A stretch of 64,000 bases of DNA from Alcaligenaceae bacterium CGII-47 (GTDB taxonomy: Bacteria; Pseudomonadota; Gammaproteobacteria; Burkholderiales; Burkholderiaceae_B). This document shows, piece after piece, positions 61,056 to 64,000 of this stretch. Numbering within the stretch: position 1 is the stretch's first letter; each line of letters opens with the position of its first letter. The translations under genes and the position numbers were made by a program. The notes under the pieces were generated by a model that did no database searches, was not told the origin of the DNA, and worked only from the letters and a program-made list of their open reading frames with translations. The stretch spans positions 148,602 to 212,601 of the forward strand of contig JAHTBO010000004.1 of assembly GCA_019166125.1 (NCBI GenBank). Reading direction: 5' to 3'.

Positions 61056-62237
61056 ATGATGGCCCTAATGATGAACTTACCTCACTCCGCCCCCATTCAT
61101 ATCCCGCCTGCTGGGCGCCGAACATCCGTGCGTCGTGCGCTGGGTGTGCTGCTGCTGGCACCGGCCCTGTTATTGGCCGGATGTACGGGCATGTACCTGG
61201 GCGCCCAAGGCGAGCGTCCGACCAGTAGTGGCGCCTTGGATGAGGACATCACCGCGCGTGCGGATATTTATACGATCACCCCCGAGGCGGTTTATCGTCT
61301 GCGCACGGAACGACAGGCGGCGACCGAGTTGGGCCAGGCGCGCCGGGAGGCCCGGGTTGCGCCTGCGCCCGAGGCCAATTATCAATATTTGGTGGCGCCT
61401 CAGGACATATTGAATATTACGGTGTGGAATCATCCTGAACTGAATAACCCGGCAGGTCAGCTATCCAGCGATCTGGCGGGACGCACGGTTGGGGCGGATG
61501 GGTATTTCTTTTACCCCTACGCAGGTCGGGTCCAGGCGGCGGGGCGCACCGTGGGGGCGATTCGTCAGGAACTGGCGGGTCGTCTGACCCAGTACCTGAC
61601 CGAGCCGCAGGTGGATGTATCGGTGCTGCAGTATCGCGGACGCAAGGCGTTTGCGGTGGGTGAATTCCAAAAGCCCGGTCCGCAGCCGATCTCGGATGTG
61701 CCTTTGCGCATCACGGATCTGGTCACCCGCGCGGGCGGACTGACCGAGCGCGCCGATCAACGCGAGGTGGTCCTCACGCGTGAGGGACTGACCCGCAGGA
61801 TCGATCTCTATGCGCTTTATCACGGTGGGGACCTGTCGCAGGACGTCTTGCTACAGGATGGCGATATTCTGAATGTGCCCGAGCAACGCTATAACAAGGT
61901 CTTTGTTCTGGGTGAGGTGGATAAGCCTCAATCCATTCTGTTGCCTTATGGCGACTATAGTCTGGCCGAAGCGCTCACCGATGCGGGAGGGCTGAATCCA
62001 GTCACGGCCAATGGCGGCCAGGTCTACGTGATGCGCGCCGCTGACAGCGGTCGGCCACAGATCTGGCACCTCAATGCCAATAGTCCCGATGCCTTGGTCC
62101 TCGCCGATGGTTTTGGTCTGCAGGCGCGTGATGTCGTGTTCGTCGATGCGGCGTCGGTGACACGCTGGTCGCGTGTGCTCAATCAGCTCTTGCCCTCGGT
62201 GAGTGGCGTGGGCAGCTTGCGTAGTATTACGCGCTAG
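61056..62237 (+). CDS. wza: Outer-membrane polysaccharide export lipoprotein (Wza)
   Basis: A 393-residue Wza-type translocon: lipoprotein signal with lipobox LLLAGC (Cys near residue 43), poly_export domain (YQYLVAPQDILNITVWNHPELNNPAGQ, GYFFYPYAGRVQAAGRTVGAIRQELAGRL) and two SLBB repeats (FAVGEFQKPGPQPISDVPLRITDLVTRAGGL and VFVLGEVDKPQSILLPYGDYSLAEALTDAGGL). It forms the octameric channel through the outer membrane. The start is ATG 61056, but 61068 and 61071 are possible. Confidence 0.92.
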   Translation: MMALMMNLPHSAPIHIPPAGRRTSVRRALGVLLLAPALLLAGCTGMYLGAQGERPTSSGALDEDITARADIYTITPEAVYRLRTERQAATELGQARREARVAPAPEANYQYLVAPQDILNITVWNHPELNNPAGQLSSDLAGRTVGADGYFFYPYAGRVQAAGRTVGAIRQELAGRLTQYLTEPQVDVSVLQYRGRKAFAVGEFQKPGPQPISDVPLRITDLVTRAGGLTERADQREVVLTREGLTRRIDLYALYHGGDLSQDVLLQDGDILNVPEQRYNKVFVLGEVDKPQSILLPYGDYSLAEALTDAGGLNPVTANGGQVYVMRAADSGRPQIWHLNANSPDALVLADGFGLQARDVVFVDAASVTRWSRVLNQLLPSVSGVGSLRSITR

Positions 62238-62284
62238 GTCTGTCTGAAAAATATGTCTGAATATTCAAGGGTTTTGGTGTAAAG

Positions 62285-64000
62285 ATGGAAGCACAACAAG
62301 CACAAGCCGCACAGCCGCTGCAATACAGCGCATCGGACCTGCAGGACGAGATCAATCTGGGTGAGTTGTTCAATATTATTGCCCAGCGCATCTGGCTGGT
62401 CACGGCAGTCTTTGTCGTGGTGCTGGTCGCGGGCTTGGCTTATGCCATCCTCGCCCGACCGATTTATCAGGCGGATGCCTTGATCCAGGTCGAGGACCAA
62501 AAAGGTGCGGCGCTGGGTGGTTTATCCATGCTTACCGAGTCGCTGGGCATGCAGCAAAGCTCTGCAGCGGGTGAGTTAGAAATCCTGCGCTCGCGCGAGG
62601 TCCTGATGAAGGCGATGGCCGTGACTCAGGCGAATGTTGAGGTCCAGGTTGATAACCATTTTCCGCTGATTGGTGCCTGGCTTGCACGCCGCAATGAGGC
62701 AGCCGGCCCGGGTCTGGCTGATCCACAGTGGGGGATGGACAGTTATGCCTGGGGGGGGGAGGCCTTGGTCTTTGCCGAGGTGAATCTACCGCGTCGTCAG
62801 TGGGGCGAGGACTTTTATCTGACCATCACCGATAACGGTTATGTCGTGCGCGATGATGATGGCGAGCAATTGGTCGAGGGTGTCGTGGGCCAGCGTGCCC
62901 CCTTTACCATCAATGGCGCGGATGCCTCGGTCGCGGTCAAGACCCTGACGGGGCGGCCCGGTACCCGTTTTCGTTTTGTCGAGCAGTCGTCGATTCAGGC
63001 GGTTGAGGATTTGCGTAAGGACCTGAACGTATCCGAGGCGGGTAAGCAGAGCAATATTATCCGCATGAGCTTCAAACACCCGGACGATATGTTCGCGACC
63101 GAGTTGGTCAATGCCATTGCCAGCGCCTATCTGGCACAGAATGTAGAGCGCCGTAGCGCCGAGGCGCGCAGCAGCCTGAAGTTCCTCGAGCAGCAGTTGC
63201 CCGAGATCCGGCGTAACGTGACCGTTGCCGAGGATGCGCTGTCGCAATACCGTTCGCGCAGCAGCACGATTGCGATCGATAAGGAGGCCGAGGGCCTGCT
63301 GCAGCAGGCGATCAAATTGGAAAACGGTCGCCTCGAGCTGCGTATGAAGCGTGACGAGATGCTGCAGCGATTCAAGCCCGAGCACCCAGAGATTAAGTCC
63401 CTGAATCAGCAGATGGCAGCGATCGATAAGGCCGTGGCTGAACTGAATAAAAACATCGACCATCTGCCCCAGGCTCAGCGCGATCTGCTGCCCTTTGAGC
63501 GCGATGTGCGCGTGAGCAACGCGCTCTATACCTCATTGCTGAATAATGCCCAGGAGTTCCGCGTGGCCGAGGCGGGGGCGATCGGCAATGTGCGCATCAT
63601 TGACTATGCCGTGCATAATGACAAGCCCGTCGAGCCGCGCAAGGCGCTGGTGGTCGGTATCGCTGGCATGCTGGGTGTGCTGCTGGGGATTCTGTCGGCT
63701 TTCTTTGCCTATTTTCTACGACCCGCTGTTCAGCGTGCTGCGCAGATCGAGCAGGCGACCGGCCTCAATACCTATGTGACGGTGCCCGAATCCCCCAACC
63801 AGCGCCAGTTCCTGCGGGTAGGGCGCTTATCAAAACGCCAGCCCGCCGAACAAGGGGTATTGGCCTCGGCGCGCCCGGATGATCCGGCCATCGAGAGCCT
63901 GCGTTCGCTGCGCACCGGGCTGACCTTTGCCATGATGGGCGCGCCAGGGAAGGTGATTGTGATTACGGGCGCCACCAGCGGTATCGGAAAGAGCTTTATC
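62285..64000 (+). CDS. wzc: Polysaccharide co-polymerase and tyrosine autokinase Wzc (5' part)
   Basis: The frame is open from ATG 62285 to the window end (572 codons seen of about 720-750 usual). N-terminal Wzz domain (INLGELFNIIAQRIWLVTAVFVVVLVAGLAYAIL with the first helix), a long periplasmic coiled-coil stretch (about residues 290-400), a second helix (ALVVGIAGMLGVLLGILSAFFAYFL) and the start of the BY-kinase domain with the Walker A loop GATSGIGKS at the very end. The Tyr-rich C-terminus lies outside the window. It regulates chain length and export with Wza and Wzb. Confidence 0.92.
   Translation, partial: MEAQQAQAAQPLQYSASDLQDEINLGELFNIIAQRIWLVTAVFVVVLVAGLAYAILARPIYQADALIQVEDQKGAALGGLSMLTESLGMQQSSAAGELEILRSREVLMKAMAVTQANVEVQVDNHFPLIGAWLARRNEAAGPGLADPQWGMDSYAWGGEALVFAEVNLPRRQWGEDFYLTITDNGYVVRDDDGEQLVEGVVGQRAPFTINGADASVAVKTLTGRPGTRFRFVEQSSIQAVEDLRKDLNVSEAGKQSNIIRMSFKHPDDMFATELVNAIASAYLAQNVERRSAEARSSLKFLEQQLPEIRRNVTVAEDALSQYRSRSSTIAIDKEAEGLLQQAIKLENGRLELRMKRDEMLQRFKPEHPEIKSLNQQMAAIDKAVAELNKNIDHLPQAQRDLLPFERDVRVSNALYTSLLNNAQEFRVAEAGAIGNVRIIDYAVHNDKPVEPRKALVVGIAGMLGVLLGILSAFFAYFLRPAVQRAAQIEQATGLNTYVTVPESPNQRQFLRVGRLSKRQPAEQGVLASARPDDPAIESLRSLRTGLTFAMMGAPGKVIVITGATSGIGKSFI

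Noticed and set aside
1-64000. tRNA, rRNA, CRISPR arrays and prophage genes
   Set aside because: No cloverleaf, rRNA segment, regularly spaced repeat array or phage structural gene was noticed when the intergenic regions were read by eye; a dedicated scan was not possible.

Overview
The window reads as a chromosomal segment of a betaproteobacterium, most likely Burkholderiales and probably Alcaligenaceae (the Bordetella, Achromobacter and Castellaniella group). The reasons are many TAXI and DctPQM TRAP transporters, CaiB-type CoA transferases, an lgm-like lipid A glucosamine cassette as described in Bordetella, and a moderately GC-rich backbone. This assignment is inference; there is no rRNA or tRNA gene in the window. 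One stretch, about 43.2-54.2 kb, is clearly AT-rich and looks acquired.

Region 1 (1-6.7 kb, + strand): the end of a TAXI TRAP binding protein, its fused permease, a tiny membrane protein, a class III CoA transferase, an acyl-CoA dehydrogenase and an aldehyde dehydrogenase. Together they look like uptake and CoA-dependent oxidation of an unknown organic acid. Region 2 (6.7-12.7 kb, - strand): a hexameric tyrosine-coordinated heme protein (HTHP), a DMT exporter, ung, an SMP-30 lactonase, ovoA (ovothiol synthesis) and a small flavin reductase. Region 3 (12.7-18.3 kb): an ABC importer of the AfuABC/PhnSTU type with a DeoR regulator, and a divergent inositol-monophosphatase-like phosphatase; phosphorylated sugar or polyol uptake is plausible.

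Region 4 (18.3-27.8 kb, - strand) is the most interesting metabolic unit: an AraC regulator closely resembling EutR, a DctQMP TRAP transporter, a glutamine-synthetase-like ligase, an aldehyde dehydrogenase, an iron alcohol dehydrogenase and an M81 metallohydrolase. These form a plausible gamma-glutamylation route for ethanolamine or another amino alcohol. A 21-bp-spaced tandem repeat suited to AraC binding lies in front of the transporter genes.

Region 5 (28-42.8 kb): serA, hicAB, an nnrS-nsrR nitric oxide unit with a 23-bp NsrR-type operator, the lgm-like lipid A cassette, a usp gene, molybdenum cofactor genes (moaA, then moeA-moaE-moaD-moaC), an MFS carrier and a DMT carrier. Between moaA and moeA lie two inverted copies of a composite palindromic repeat.

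Region 6 (43.2-64 kb): a surface polysaccharide locus. It opens with an exact ops element (the RfaH recruitment site), then an AT-rich variable block: an asparagine-synthase-like amidotransferase, a TagD-like cytidylyltransferase, Wzx, a TagF-like polyol-phosphate transferase, a damaged IS3-family element, glycosyltransferases, Wzy and ManC. The opposite-strand initiating transferase WbaP follows. The conserved export block is a YjbE/GfcA-like protein, YjbH, a MORN-repeat protein, Wzb, Wza and Wzc; Wzc runs off the end. The gene set predicts a Wzx/Wzy-dependent exopolysaccharide or capsule containing mannose and a phosphate-linked glycerol or other polyol.
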